Shown here: positions 34,975-43,781 of the stretch, piece after piece
Position numbering within the stretch: position 1 is the stretch's first letter
Layout: each line of letters begins with the position of its first letter
DNA from: Cyanobium sp. CZS25K
GTDB lineage: Bacteria; Cyanobacteriota; Cyanobacteriia; PCC-6307; Cyanobiaceae
DNA length: 64,000 bases
Reading direction: 5' to 3'
Assembly (NCBI GenBank): GCA_030373325.1
Contig: JAUCZB010000010.1
Coordinates: 1-64,000, forward strand
Position numbers and translations under genes: made by a program
Notes under the pieces: generated by a model
What the model was told of the DNA's origin: nothing
Seen by the model: the letters and a program-made list of their open reading frames with translations, nothing else
Database searches by the model: none

Positions 34975-35475
34975 TCAGGGAAGCACTTCGAGCCTCACCT
35001 GGGCGACGCCGCTGGCGGTGAGACCCAGTTCCTGGGCGGCGCCATGGGCCACATCGATCACGCGACTGCCGTGGAAAGGACCGCGATCGTTGATGCGGAC
35101 AACCGCGGAACGTCCGTTCCTGAGATTGGTGACGCGGACCTTGGTGCCGAAGGGCAGGGTGCGATGGGCGGCGGTGAAGGTGCCTGGACGAAACACCTCG
35201 CCACTGGCGGTGCGGTTCCCGAAGAAACCGGGGCCATACCAGCTGGCCTGGCCGGTGATGACCTGACCAGCGGCTGAGGAAGCGATCAGATTGCTGGCCG
35301 TGGGCACGGTGCGGATCTCTTCAACGAACCGCTCCCAGTTGGAGGGATAGTCGGCGGGGCGAATGGCAACGGAACTCCCTGGGGCCTGCTGGGCAGTAAG
35401 GGAACCGGCCTGGGCCGGAGCGATGCTGCTGGTGAAGAGAAGGGCGGCGGTGCCCAGGAGTTGAGTGACTCGCAT
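34975..35475 (-). CDS. rlpA: RlpA-like septal ring protein (double-psi beta-barrel)
   Basis: A 166-residue exported protein. A signal peptide (MRVTQLLGTAALLFTSSIAP, cleavage near AQAG) is followed by the DPBB domain: GQASWYGPGFFGNRTASGEV, TAAHRTLPFGTKVRVTNLRN, and the catalytic-type VRINDRGPFHGSRVIDVAHG. RlpA homologues are lytic transglycosylases acting on septal peptidoglycan. There is no SPOR domain, so peptidoglycan targeting differs from E. coli RlpA. ATG 35475 is fixed by the signal peptide. Confidence 0.88.
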   Translation of the reverse strand: MRVTQLLGTAALLFTSSIAPAQAGSLTAQQAPGSSVAIRPADYPSNWERFVEEIRTVPTASNLIASSAAGQVITGQASWYGPGFFGNRTASGEVFRPGTFTAAHRTLPFGTKVRVTNLRNGRSAVVRINDRGPFHGSRVIDVAHGAAQELGLTASGVAQVRLEVLP

Positions 35476-35900
35476 GACAGGCGAAATGCACTGGCGGAGC
35501 AGACCATCGGGGATCGATGTTCCCTGATGACTGCATTCGGGCGTTGAAGACAACCGAAACCTGAGGGCGGTAACGACGGAATCAAATGCTGCCGAATGGG
35601 CCTAGTGAATTCCTTAGGAAAAATAACGACGCCTGAAAACTATCCGAACTAAGCGGGGCTCTTTGGGGTTCCCGACAGGCTTCCGCATCGATCAGTTTTC
35701 TTCATCCTTGCCACCCTTCCAGGCGTCCACTGGCCTGACTGCACCCCCGGCGCCAGCGAAGCATCAGTGGATTTGATCAGCGTCATAAGCCCAGCCGATG
35801 GACCAGTGGGTCAATCACGGGATCGTCCACGCCCTGGGGCCTCCCGGCCCGCCCCACGGCCCGTGCCGATGCAGGATCGGTGCAGCGCTGAACCTTGCCC
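35476..35900. other. 425-bp intergenic region between rlpA and purM
   Basis: A long gap in an otherwise compact region, less GC-rich than the genes around it (35590-35720 in particular). It must hold the divergent promoters of rlpA and purM. No conserved peptide, RNA gene or repeat was recognised. Confidence 0.5.
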
Positions 35901-36935
35901 ATGGACTACCGCTCTGCCGGCGTGGACGTGGCCGCCGGCCGCGCCTTCGTGGAACGGATCCGGGACAGTGTCGAAACGACCCGACGGCCGGAGGTGCTCG
36001 GCGGCCTGGGGGGCTTCGGCGGGCTCTGCCGCCTGCCGAGCGGGATGAAACGTCCCCTTCTGGTGGCGGGAACGGACGGGGTGGGCACCAAGCTCGAACT
36101 CGCCCAGGCCCACGGGGCCCACCACGGGGTGGGCATCGACCTGGTGGCCATGTGCGTCAACGACGTGATCACCACCGGCGCGGAGCCCCTCTTCTTTCTC
36201 GATTACATTGCCACCGGCAGGCTCGGCCCTGAGGCCATGGCCGAGGTCGTCGAAGGCATCGCCGACGGCTGCCGCCAGAGCGGCTGCGCCCTCCTGGGGG
36301 GGGAAACCGCCGAGATGCCTGGGTTCTACGGCGCCGGCCGCTACGACCTGGCCGGGTTCTGCGTGGCGGTGGTGGAGGAGGAGGAACGGGTCGACGGTGG
36401 ACTGGTGACCGCAGGTGACCGGATCGTGGCCGTGGCCAGCAGCGGGGTTCACAGCAATGGCTTCAGCCTGGTGCGGCGCATCCTGGAGGCCGAGGCCGTC
36501 GACGCCGGCACGCCGCTGCCAGGAACCGGCCTGGGGCTGATCGACGCCCTGCTGACCCCCACCCATCTTTATGCCGCACTGGTGAAGGACCTGCGCCGAT
36601 CCGGGCTGCCCCTCCACGCCATGGCCCACATCACCGGCGGCGGGTTGCCGGAGAATCTGCCCCGCTGTCTGCCTGCGGGAGTCCATGCCGTGGTCGACCC
36701 CGACAGCTGGGAGCGTCCGCCCCTGTTCCGTTGGCTTCAGGAACGCGGGCAGGTGCCGGAGACCGATCTGTGGGACACCTTCAACCTGGGGGTCGGTTTC
36801 TGCCTGGTGGTGCCACCGGCGGCCTTGCCTGGCATCATCGAGATCTGCCGGTCCTCGGGCCATCAGGCCTGGGAGCTGGGCGGGATCGCGACAGGCGACC
36901 CGGGGGACGCCCCCCTGGCCGGATTGCCGCACTGA
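35901..36935 (+). CDS. purM: Phosphoribosylformylglycinamidine cyclo-ligase
   Basis: AIR synthetase of purine biosynthesis. 344 residues from ATG 35901; TTG 35895 would add two. Family blocks: [95 protein letters not shown] and [10 protein letters not shown]. All landmarks are in place. Confidence 0.97.
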   Translation: MDYRSAGVDVAAGRAFVERIRDSVETTRRPEVLGGLGGFGGLCRLPSGMKRPLLVAGTDGVGTKLELAQAHGAHHGVGIDLVAMCVNDVITTGAEPLFFLDYIATGRLGPEAMAEVVEGIADGCRQSGCALLGGETAEMPGFYGAGRYDLAGFCVAVVEEEERVDGGLVTAGDRIVAVASSGVHSNGFSLVRRILEAEAVDAGTPLPGTGLGLIDALLTPTHLYAALVKDLRRSGLPLHAMAHITGGGLPENLPRCLPAGVHAVVDPDSWERPPLFRWLQERGQVPETDLWDTFNLGVGFCLVVPPAALPGIIEICRSSGHQAWELGGIATGDPGDAPLAGLPH

Positions 36936-37041
36936 GGCGCCGGCGGCCCTCTCCCACCGCTTTCCCTAAGGTCGTGGGCGTCATGACCGCCCCAACCAGT
37001 CCCCACAAGCTCCCAAGACGTTCAAAAGATTTCGCTGCCCG

Positions 37042-37704
37042 ATGTTCGATACGTCCAGACGCATCACCCGCCGCCGCAGTTCCGCCGGCCCGATCCCGCC
37101 CCAGCGCCCCCAGCAGCCGCGTCCCCGCCTGCGGGACGGTGGGGCCATGGTCCAGCGCGAGGGCACAGGCGGCCAACGCCCCACCTTCCTGACCCTGCGG
37201 GACCACGGCAAGGTCTATGTGGCCGATCTGCCCCGCCTGTCCGACGGCCAGCTCACCCACATCAATAAGGAAGCCCAGGACGTTCTCGACAGCCTCAACC
37301 GCCGTCTGCAGGAGCTGGAGGCCCAGAGCTTCCTGAGTGAAGCCGACCAGGACACCCGGATCAGGGCCACCACCAAGCGCGACATCACCCAGCGGTTTCT
37401 CAACTCCATCGCCCAGGAGCAGGAACTGAGGCGCTCCAATCCGGCGCTGCGGGCGGCCGCCGGCGAATCCCTCGCCCGCGCCTTCCTCGAACTGGCCCGC
37501 CATCGGCTGCCCGGCTCCACCTTCGACTCCCTGCTGCAGGAGGCGCTCAGCGCCTGCGGCCCCGGCGAAGATGGTGCCCTCGGCGGGGAAACGGCCGACC
37601 CCCAGGTGATCCGGCTGCTGCAGCGGACCGAAGCCCCCCAGCCGCGGCCAGCCGCCCTGCCGGTGGTGCTGAGCCCCGATCCGGCCGACGCCCTCAGCGC
37701 CTGA
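37042..37704 (+). CDS. Conserved cyanobacterial protein of unknown function
   Basis: 220 residues, soluble. A basic, proline-rich N-terminus (TSRRITRRRSSAGPIPPQRP) precedes a structured part with a short beta region (TFLTLRDHGKVYVADLPRLS) and a coiled-coil stretch (INKEAQDVLDSLNRRLQELE). The C-terminal third is low-complexity. No domain recognised. It stands between purM and a convergent aldo/keto reductase gene. In related genomes a similar protein sits near purM, from memory. Confidence 0.65.
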   Translation: MFDTSRRITRRRSSAGPIPPQRPQQPRPRLRDGGAMVQREGTGGQRPTFLTLRDHGKVYVADLPRLSDGQLTHINKEAQDVLDSLNRRLQELEAQSFLSEADQDTRIRATTKRDITQRFLNSIAQEQELRRSNPALRAAAGESLARAFLELARHRLPGSTFDSLLQEALSACGPGEDGALGGETADPQVIRLLQRTEAPQPRPAALPVVLSPDPADALSA

Positions 37705-37709
37705 GGGCC

Positions 37710-38711
37710 TCAGCCGCTCTGAAACGGGTTCGCCGGCATGCGCCCCTCGCACCGCTGCGCCACCCGGTCCAGATCCCGTCGTTCCTCTTCGTCGAGGCAC
37801 CAGGTCGCCGCCGCGGCCGCCGCTTCGGCCTGGTCGACGCGGCGCAGTCCCACCAGGGGCAGGGCGCCATGGGCACGGCACCAGTTGATCGCCACGGCGG
37901 CCCTGGGCACCTCGTGGGAGCTGGCGATCCGCTCGATGGTCTGGAGCAGGGGCTGGATGCGGGGCCCCAACCGACGGAACAGCAGACCCCGGGGTCCTGG
38001 AGGCAGGGCCAGGCCGTTTCCCTGTGGCTGGGCCAGCAGGCCCAGAGCGAGGGGGCTGTAGGCCAGCAGCTCGATGCCCAGCTCCCGGCAGACCGGAGCC
38101 ACCCCGTCAGCCCTGAGCGCGTCGGGTGCCAGCAGGGACAACTGCACCTGCAGGCTGGCCAGGCGCACACCCCGCCGGGCCAGCTGCTGGTGCACCCGGC
38201 GCAGGCGGCGGGGCCCCAGGTTGGAGACCCCCAGGCTGCCCACCCGGCCCTGCTCGACCAGGTCCGCCAGTCCCTCCAGCAGCGCCCCTTCCTGCCAGGG
38301 GGCGTAGCGGGCCGTGCTCCAGTGCAACTGCACCCGGTCCAGGTGGCCCCTCAGCCGCCGCAGGGAATCCTCGAAGGCCCTCTCAAAGCCCCTGCGACCC
38401 AGCCGCCAGGGAAACGGCGCCAGTTTGGTGGCCACGGTCAGCCGCTGGCGCCGGGCCGGCGGCAAGGCCTCGACAAAACCGCCCAGGAGCGATTCGCTGC
38501 GTCCTGCGAAACGGCCGGTGCCATAGGAATCGGCCGTATCGAACACGGTCAGTCCCAGGTCCACCGCCCGGCGGAAGCAGGCGGCCAGCGCTTCGTCCTG
38601 GGCGGGCTCGTAGCCCCAGAGGAACTGGTTTCCCCAGGCCCACGTGCCGACCCCCACCCCGGGGAGGCCCGACGGGTCAGGAGGGGGCAGGATCTCGGTG
38701 GGGTCGGCCAA
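37710..38711 (-). CDS. Aldo/keto reductase
   Basis: A 333-residue NADPH-dependent oxidoreductase with a (beta/alpha)8 barrel. Visible signatures: GLTVFDTADSYGTGRFAGRS (catalytic Asp/Tyr), LTVATKLAPFPWRLGR (catalytic Lys), DRVQLHWSTARYAPWQ (His) and the late cofactor site AAVAINWCRAHGALPLVGLR. Substrate unknown; such proteins reduce aldehydes or ketones. Confidence 0.88.
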   Translation of the reverse strand: MADPTEILPPPDPSGLPGVGVGTWAWGNQFLWGYEPAQDEALAACFRRAVDLGLTVFDTADSYGTGRFAGRSESLLGGFVEALPPARRQRLTVATKLAPFPWRLGRRGFERAFEDSLRRLRGHLDRVQLHWSTARYAPWQEGALLEGLADLVEQGRVGSLGVSNLGPRRLRRVHQQLARRGVRLASLQVQLSLLAPDALRADGVAPVCRELGIELLAYSPLALGLLAQPQGNGLALPPGPRGLLFRRLGPRIQPLLQTIERIASSHEVPRAAVAINWCRAHGALPLVGLRRVDQAEAAAAAATWCLDEEERRDLDRVAQRCEGRMPANPFQSG

Positions 38712-38775
38712 GGCGAACGCGAAGGTCCTGGTCCATTGTCATGATCGATCAGACCCGCCCCCAGGGGGACACGTC

Positions 38776-38931
38776 ATGACCAGCCTTGCTTCTGCCGCCG
38801 CGGTGCCGCCTGCGGCAGAGTCCGCGCCCCCTGAGCCCATCCGAGAGCCGGTGCTCTGCAGCCACTGCGGCCGAACGGCCAGCAACGGGATCAGCTGCCA
38901 GGGCATCTGCGTTGCCGACTCGGGCTATTGA
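38776..38931 (+). CDS. 51-residue cysteine-motif protein
   Basis: A small protein with an Ala/Pro-rich N-terminus and a compact C-terminal Cys motif: LCSHCGRTASNGISCQGICV, then ADSGY at the very end. Four cysteines (C-x2-C-x10-C-x3-C) suit a small zinc-binding knuckle. I recall similar peptides in marine Synechococcus, without known function. Its stop overlaps the TTG start of the next gene. Confidence 0.6.
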   Translation: MTSLASAAAVPPAAESAPPEPIREPVLCSHCGRTASNGISCQGICVADSGY

Positions 38932-39458
38932 AGCTCCGGCCACGCCCGGGGGGGCTGACGGGCCTGATGCTGCTGCTGGCCATCGGCGCCCCTTTGGCAG
39001 CCATGCAGGCCCAGGAGCTGCCGGGGGAAGATTTCGGGCGCTGGGAAAGCAGCCTGCGGCGCTGCCGCATCGTCAGCACCTCCAGCCAGAGCCGGCAACA
39101 GCCCCCGGCCAGCTGTCGGCTGCTGAGGCTGGACCAACTGATGGAGGGCCTGCTCAGCGTCCGGTTTCTGCAGCCCGGCGGCAACGGCTCCTTCCTCGAT
39201 CGCCAACTGGTCTTCGCCGGGGTGCTGGCAGAAGGCTCCACGGGACTGCAGTGCCAGCGGAGCCGCTGCGAGCCGAGCTGGCCCCTGCGGTTGCAGGTGA
39301 GCGCCGTGGGCCAGGCGGGCTTCGGCGACGCGACGGCGGCGCTGGGACTGACCAGAGCCCAACTGGCCACCGGGCACTGCCTGCTCGACGGCCGCAGCTT
39401 TCGCTGCGAGGCCATCGGCCAGGAGGGACAGCAGTGGCGGGCAGAAGCCTCTCCATGA
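38928..39458 (+). CDS. Secreted hypothetical protein
   Basis: 176 residues from TTG 38928, which overlaps the preceding stop (TTGA). The N-terminus (MKLRPRPGGLTGLMLLLAIG) reads as a signal peptide, ending near LAAMQAQ. Mature residues have several cysteines (RRCRIVSTSS, ASCRLLRL, LQCQRSRCEP, GHCLLDGRSFRCEA) that could form disulphides in the periplasm or lumen. No known domain. Confidence 0.58.
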   Translation: MKLRPRPGGLTGLMLLLAIGAPLAAMQAQELPGEDFGRWESSLRRCRIVSTSSQSRQQPPASCRLLRLDQLMEGLLSVRFLQPGGNGSFLDRQLVFAGVLAEGSTGLQCQRSRCEPSWPLRLQVSAVGQAGFGDATAALGLTRAQLATGHCLLDGRSFRCEAIGQEGQQWRAEASP

Positions 39459-39566
39459 CGACGGCTGCGGCCTGGGAGCACAGGCGGAGATGACGATCGG
39501 CAACGAACGCCACAGACAGAGACCCCCCCCTGTTCAGATTCTCTTTAGGATTGATCCGACCGGGTG

Positions 39567-39656
39567 ATGGTCATGCCCCCCTCCACATCGCTGCTCGCCC
39601 TGGTGGGCGTCGTGGGCTTCGCCCTCATTTCCCTGCTCCTGGGCATGCTCCCCTGA
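39567..39656 (+). CDS. Possible 29-residue membrane peptide
   Basis: Open frame MVMPPSTSLLALVGVVGFAL followed by ISLLLGMLP and a stop. One transmembrane helix. It does not match PetN, PetL, PsbX, PsbY, PsaM or Psb30 as I know them. Size and hydrophobicity fit a small thylakoid protein, but nothing else supports it. Confidence 0.3.
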   Translation: MVMPPSTSLLALVGVVGFALISLLLGMLP

Positions 39657-39755
39657 GCCGAAGCGACGGACCGGAAGAACGCCGCCGCTAGGGTGCCGGA
39701 ACCCACCGGGGTGCCGGGGGCTGAACCACCGGACCGCCCTCACCCACCATCCGGC

Positions 39756-40379
39756 ATGTCGACCAAGGACGCCTTTACCCGCATCTATGAACGCGACACA
39801 TGGGGGGGAGGCTCAGGACAGGGCTCCAGGCCTGAGTTCAACGGCGAGTACATCGCCACCCTGCAGCGCTTCCTGCAGCTCAACGACATCCGCAGCGTCG
39901 TTGATTTCGGCTGCGGCGACTGGCAGTTCTCCCGACTGATCCACTGGGGTGACATCACGTACACGGGAGTCGACATCGTCGATTCGGTGGTGGCCTCCAA
40001 CAGCGACCGCCATGCCACCGACACGATTCAGTTCCAGATCTTCGATGACCTGGCCAGCCTTCCGGCTGCGGATCTGATTCTGGTCAAGGATGTGCTGCAA
40101 CACCTTCCCAACACATTGGTGCGGGACTATCTCGAGCATTTCAAGGCCCATTACCGCTGGCTGCTCATCACGAACGATGATCTGCCCCATTCGAAACTCA
40201 ATCAGGAGATCATTGCGGGCGGCTGGCGTCCACTGCGGTTGGACCTGCCCCCCTTCGGAGAACATTGCTCCACCCTGGCCCAATGGGTGGTGCTGACGGA
40301 ATCCTCCATGAGCCTGCACAGAAAACGGGCTGATCTCATTCTGGGAGAGGCTCCGCGCCGGGACCCGTCGCCCCGATGA
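39756..40379 (+). CDS. Class I SAM-dependent methyltransferase
   Basis: 207 residues from ATG 39756. Motif I: SVVDFGCGDWQFSRLIHWGD; acidic motif II after TYTGVDIVDSVVASN; the later ADLILVKDVLQHLPN is the methyltransferase motif IV/post-I region. The substrate is unknown. Base composition looks slightly less GC-rich than its neighbours and the gene stands alone among small genes, which may point to later acquisition. Confidence 0.75.
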   Translation: MSTKDAFTRIYERDTWGGGSGQGSRPEFNGEYIATLQRFLQLNDIRSVVDFGCGDWQFSRLIHWGDITYTGVDIVDSVVASNSDRHATDTIQFQIFDDLASLPAADLILVKDVLQHLPNTLVRDYLEHFKAHYRWLLITNDDLPHSKLNQEIIAGGWRPLRLDLPPFGEHCSTLAQWVVLTESSMSLHRKRADLILGEAPRRDPSPR

Positions 40380-40416
40380 ATAAAGCCTGGCAGCCCATCA
40401 GCTTACGGGAGGGAAA

Positions 40417-40620
40417 TCACCAGTTACCAGCCCTTTTCAGAGCGGTGTAGTACTCAATGATGGCATCTTCAAGAATCGCCGTGGGCGTGGATGGAAGTTG
40501 GATTCTCTCCCGATAGGCCTGGATCATTTCAAGCATCTCCAGACATTCATCGCTGAGCAGCGCCTCGAACGGATCTGGCTGTTGTGTGGAATGGGATCCC
40601 ACCTCAGTCCTCATCGGCAT
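40417..40620 (-). CDS. 67-residue hypothetical protein
   Basis: Starts MPMRTEVGSHSTQQPDPFEA and ends EDAIIEYYTALKRAGNW. Mostly helical, acidic in the middle (LLSDECLEMLEMIQAYRERI). The shape recalls small antitoxin- or regulator-like proteins, but no partner toxin is next to it and no family was recognised. It lies between the methyltransferase and tRNA-Cys. Confidence 0.45.
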   Translation of the reverse strand: MPMRTEVGSHSTQQPDPFEALLSDECLEMLEMIQAYRERIQLPSTPTAILEDAIIEYYTALKRAGNW

Positions 40621-40706
40621 GTCCAATCCAGTCTGACACCGATGGCCAGAGGCTGTGCCGCGCCTCCTGCACAGGGGCGTGGGCAGGGAACAACCGATTG
40701 TTGCAG

Positions 40707-40777
40707 AGGCGGCACCCAGATTCGAACTGGGGATAAAGGATTTGCAATCCTCTGCCTTACCACTTGGCCATGCCGCC
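40707..40777 (-). tRNA. tRNA-Cys (anticodon GCA)
   Basis: A 71-nt cloverleaf on the minus strand. 5' GGCGGCA (40777-40771) pairs with TGCCGCC (40714-40708), discriminator T at 40707 as expected for Cys. The D arm GGCC...GGC, the anticodon loop with GCA, and the T loop GTTCGAATC are present. Confidence 0.95.
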
Positions 40778-40821
40778 TGCCGGGGAGCAAACTCCCCGCA
40801 GCGGATCGTATCAGCCATGGC

Positions 40822-42072
40822 ATGTCCTCCCCCCGTCTGCTGGTTCTGAGCAACGGCCACGGGGAGGATCTGATCGCTCTGCGGTTGATCGAGGCCCTCC
40901 GGCGGCAGGCACCCGGCCTCCAGGTGCAGGTGTTGCCCCTGGTGGGCGTCGGCCAGGCCTACGCCGGCGCCGAGGCGGCCGGGGAGCTGCAACGGGTCGG
41001 CCCGCGGCAGCCGCTGCCCAGCGGCGGCTTCAGCAACCAGAGCCTGGCAGGGCTGCTGAAGGATCTGGCGGCGGGGCTGCCGCTGCTGAGCTGGCGCCAA
41101 TGGCGGATCGTGCGTTGCTGGGGCCGGCAGGGTCTGCCGATCCTGGCGGTCGGCGACCTGCTGCCTCTCCTGCTGGCCTGGGCGGGCGGCGGTCCCTACG
41201 GATTCCTGGGGACCCCGAAGAGCGACCACACCTGGGCCTCACCACCCCCGGCCGGCTGGGGCCGCTCCCCCCTGGCCGATGGCTATCACCGGGCCAAGGG
41301 CAGCGAATGGGATCCCTGGGAATGGGCCCTGATGGGCCACCGCCGCTGTCGGCTGGTGGCCGTGCGGGATCGCCTCACCGCCCGGGGGCTGCGGCGCCAT
41401 GGGGTGCCGGCCCTCGCCCCGGGCAATCCGATGATGGATGGCTTCGCCCCCGCTCCGGGGCTCCCTGCCTGGCTGCAGGGACGGCGCCGGCTGCTGCTGC
41501 TCCCCGGCAGCCGCCTGCCCGAGGCCCTGGGCAACTTCCACGCCCTGCTCGCCGCCCTGCCGCCGGCCACCAGCACCAGGCCGGTGTCTGTGCTTGTGCC
41601 CACCGGCTCCCGTCCAGGCGCCGCCGAGCTGGCTGCCCCCCTCGCCGCGGCGGGATTCGATCCCGGCACAATGCCGGAGGGTTGCGGCGCCACGGCCCTG
41701 TGGCAGCGCGGCACCCTTGAGCTGCTGGTGGGGCCAGGCCGGTTCGCCGCCTGGGCGCCGCTGGCGGAGCTGGGGCTGGCCACCGCCGGCACCGCCACCG
41801 AACAGCTGGTGGGGCTTGGGGTGCCGGCCCTGTCGCTGCCCGGGCCAGGCCCCCAGTTCAAGGCCGGCTTCGCCCGCCGGCAGAGCCGGCTCCTGGGGGG
41901 AGCGGTGCAGCCCTGCCATGGCACCGGGGAGTTGCAGCGGCGCCTGATCGCCCTGCTCGATGACGACGGGGAGCGGGCCCGGCTGGGACGCATCGGCCAG
42001 CGACGCATGGGGCCTGCCGGCGGCAGCGAGCGGCTGGCGGCGCTGGTCCGGGAGCGCCTGCTGCCGGGGTAG
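40822..42072 (+). CDS. Lipid-A-disaccharide synthase-related protein
   Basis: 416 residues with an LpxB-like glycosyltransferase fold: LLVLSNGHGEDLIALRLIEA at the N-terminus, PYGFLGTPKSDHTWASP in the middle, then ALAPGNPMMDGF, LLLLPGSRLPEAL and GLATAGTATEQLVGLGVPAL. Cyanobacteria encode this LpxB-related protein beside true LpxB; its reaction is not established to my knowledge. Start ATG 40822 is just after tRNA-Cys on the opposite strand. Confidence 0.78.
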   Translation: MSSPRLLVLSNGHGEDLIALRLIEALRRQAPGLQVQVLPLVGVGQAYAGAEAAGELQRVGPRQPLPSGGFSNQSLAGLLKDLAAGLPLLSWRQWRIVRCWGRQGLPILAVGDLLPLLLAWAGGGPYGFLGTPKSDHTWASPPPAGWGRSPLADGYHRAKGSEWDPWEWALMGHRRCRLVAVRDRLTARGLRRHGVPALAPGNPMMDGFAPAPGLPAWLQGRRRLLLLPGSRLPEALGNFHALLAALPPATSTRPVSVLVPTGSRPGAAELAAPLAAAGFDPGTMPEGCGATALWQRGTLELLVGPGRFAAWAPLAELGLATAGTATEQLVGLGVPALSLPGPGPQFKAGFARRQSRLLGGAVQPCHGTGELQRRLIALLDDDGERARLGRIGQRRMGPAGGSERLAALVRERLLPG

Positions 42073-42111
42073 GGGGATGATGGGCAGACCGCCCCATCCT
42101 CTCCCTCACCG

Positions 42112-42369
42112 ATGCCCGGCATCCCCGACCGCAGCTTCAACGCCGCCTGCGGTCACCTGGCCACCCAGCTGGGCATCAGCCTGGCGGCGGCCCGCCGGCG
42201 GGTGGAGATCCTGGCGGCCAAGGAAGGCCTCCGCGACACCGCCGACAAGCTCGCCCTCGCGCAGCGGCTGCTGGAGGAAACCAGGGCCAGCGGCCTCGAC
42301 CGGGGCCAGCTGTTCGATGGTCAGCTGCGAGCGGTGGGGGAGGACGACCAGTTCATGATCGAGGACTGA
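42112..42369 (+). CDS. 85-residue conserved hypothetical protein
   Basis: Small helical soluble protein, MPGIPDRSFNAACGHLATQL then ISLAAARRRVEILAAKEGLR and an acidic end (GEDDQFMIED). No domain recognised. It follows the LpxB-related gene by 39 bp and may be co-transcribed. Its last codons are the first unit of a 19-nt tandem repeat. Confidence 0.55.
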   Translation: MPGIPDRSFNAACGHLATQLGISLAAARRRVEILAAKEGLRDTADKLALAQRLLEETRASGLDRGQLFDGQLRAVGEDDQFMIED

Positions 42370-42406
42370 ATTCATGAACGGGGACTGAATTCATGAACGG
42401 GGACTG
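42363..42406. repeat. 19-nt tandem repeat, about 2.3 units
   Basis: Unit GGACTGAATTCATGAACGG at 42363-42381 and 42382-42400, with a third partial unit to 42406. The first unit includes the stop codon of the preceding gene, so the repeat duplicates its 3' end. Confidence 0.85.
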
Positions 42407-42467
42407 GGTCGAACCGCAGCAGGTCACGGCCTCCTGCATGGCCAGCTCCATGCTCGAGGACCCCGGT

Positions 42468-43133
42468 TCAGTGCTCGAAGACCTGGTGGAACCGCTGCCG
42501 GTCGAGGGCGGAGAACACGGGCACGCACGTGAAACAGCGGCGGGCCAGCTCCCAGCGCTCCTCCCGTCGCAGCATCACCTCCAGCCGGTCCCGGGCGGCC
42601 AGCAGCCAGCGCACGTCACCGGCGGCATAGGCCAGCTGGGTGTCGCTGAGCTCCTCCACCCGGCCCCAGTCGGAGCTCTGGGCCTGCTTGTCGAGCTCCA
42701 CCCCCACCAGCTCGTTGACCACATCCTTGAGGCCGTGGCGCGGGGCGTAGGTGCGGGCCAGGCGGCTGGCGACCTTGGTGCAGAAGATCGGGTCCACGGC
42801 GATGCCGAGGTTTTCCGCCAGCGCCGCCACATCGAAGCGGGCGAAGTGGAACACCTTCTCGATCGCCGGGTTCTCGCAGAGGGCCTTCAGCCGCGGCGCC
42901 TCCGTCTGCCCCCGCGCCAGCCGAATGCAGCAGACGTTGTCGGCGTCATCGCAGATCTGCACCAGGCAGAGGCGATCGCGGCCATGGATCAGCCCCATGG
43001 CCTCGGTGTCGATGGCCAGGGCCCGGGCCTTTCCATAGAGCTCCTGCCAGGTGGTGTCGAGGTCGTGGTCGAAGACGGCGAAACGGGCCGCCGGTCCGGG
43101 GCTGGCGCTGACGCTGGCAGGGGTCTGGGCCAT
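42468..43133 (-). CDS. 3'-5' exonuclease, ribonuclease D-like (DEDD family)
   Basis: 221 residues, one DEDDy exonuclease domain. Exo I: ARALAIDTEAMGLIHGRDRL (Asp, Glu); Exo II: KVFHFARFDVAALAENLG (Asp); Exo III: DTQLAYAAGDVRWLLAARDR (Tyr, Asp). The HRDC domains of full RNase D are absent, so this is the short form common in cyanobacteria. Likely tRNA or other RNA trimming; DNA cannot be excluded as substrate. Confidence 0.87.
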   Translation of the reverse strand: MAQTPASVSASPGPAARFAVFDHDLDTTWQELYGKARALAIDTEAMGLIHGRDRLCLVQICDDADNVCCIRLARGQTEAPRLKALCENPAIEKVFHFARFDVAALAENLGIAVDPIFCTKVASRLARTYAPRHGLKDVVNELVGVELDKQAQSSDWGRVEELSDTQLAYAAGDVRWLLAARDRLEVMLRREERWELARRCFTCVPVFSALDRQRFHQVFEH

Positions 43134-43225
43134 CGTGGGGCAGGGGTTTTGCGGCCATCGTGGCCCAGCACGGACGCCGGCCAGGCCAGTCGGGCCAGAA
43201 TGGGGGCCGCCAAGGCTCCGCCCCC

Positions 43226-43777
43226 ATGCCCACCCTGGGTTCCACCCTCCTGCTCACCCTGCTGATGGCCATCGGCCTGGTCTTCTTCCTGAGGGCCGCC
43301 AGCAAGGACCGCACCACGGTGGTGGACGTCCACTCACCCCAGCCGCCGGTGCAGGTGCTCGAGGGCCTCTCCAACTGGCTCACCGCCCGCGGCTGGCAGA
43401 CCGACACCGGAGACCCGGAGCGCCAACTGCTGCGCTTCCGCGGCCAGGTGCGCTCCAGCCTGCCCCTCGCCCTGCTGCTCTCGCTGCTGGGCAGCGTGGG
43501 GGCCGCCTGCCTGGGCCTGGTGCTGCGCCAGGTGCTGCCTTCCCTTGGCTGGTGGCCCCTGCTGCTGGCCCTGGCCGGTCCGATGGCGGGTGTCCTCTAC
43601 AGCCGGCGGGCGGCCCGACCCGAGAGCCTGGAGCTGCGACTGATGGACGAGGACAGTGGCGGCGGCAGCACCCTGCGCCTGCGCGCCCACCGCGACGAAC
43701 TGATCGCCATCGAGCGGGAGCTCGGCGCCGACCTCCAGCTGGCCAGCGACGGCTCCCTGCTCTCCTCCCCGATCTGA
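43226..43777 (+). CDS. CCB2/CCB4-like cofactor assembly protein for cytochrome b6 haem ci
   Basis: 183 residues with an N-terminal helix (TLGSTLLLTLLMAIGLVFFL), a soluble stretch, then a helical hairpin (LPLALLLSLLGSVGAACLGL; LGWWPLLLALAGPMAGVLYS) and a soluble C-terminus. The layout and sequence feel match the CCB2/CCB4 family, which helps attach haem ci to cytochrome b6. The target PetB, with its conserved Cys44, is at 2261-2935. Recognition is by overall pattern; confidence moderate. Confidence 0.62.
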   Translation: MPTLGSTLLLTLLMAIGLVFFLRAASKDRTTVVDVHSPQPPVQVLEGLSNWLTARGWQTDTGDPERQLLRFRGQVRSSLPLALLLSLLGSVGAACLGLVLRQVLPSLGWWPLLLALAGPMAGVLYSRRAARPESLELRLMDEDSGGGSTLRLRAHRDELIAIERELGADLQLASDGSLLSSPI

Positions 43778-43781
43778 ACCC

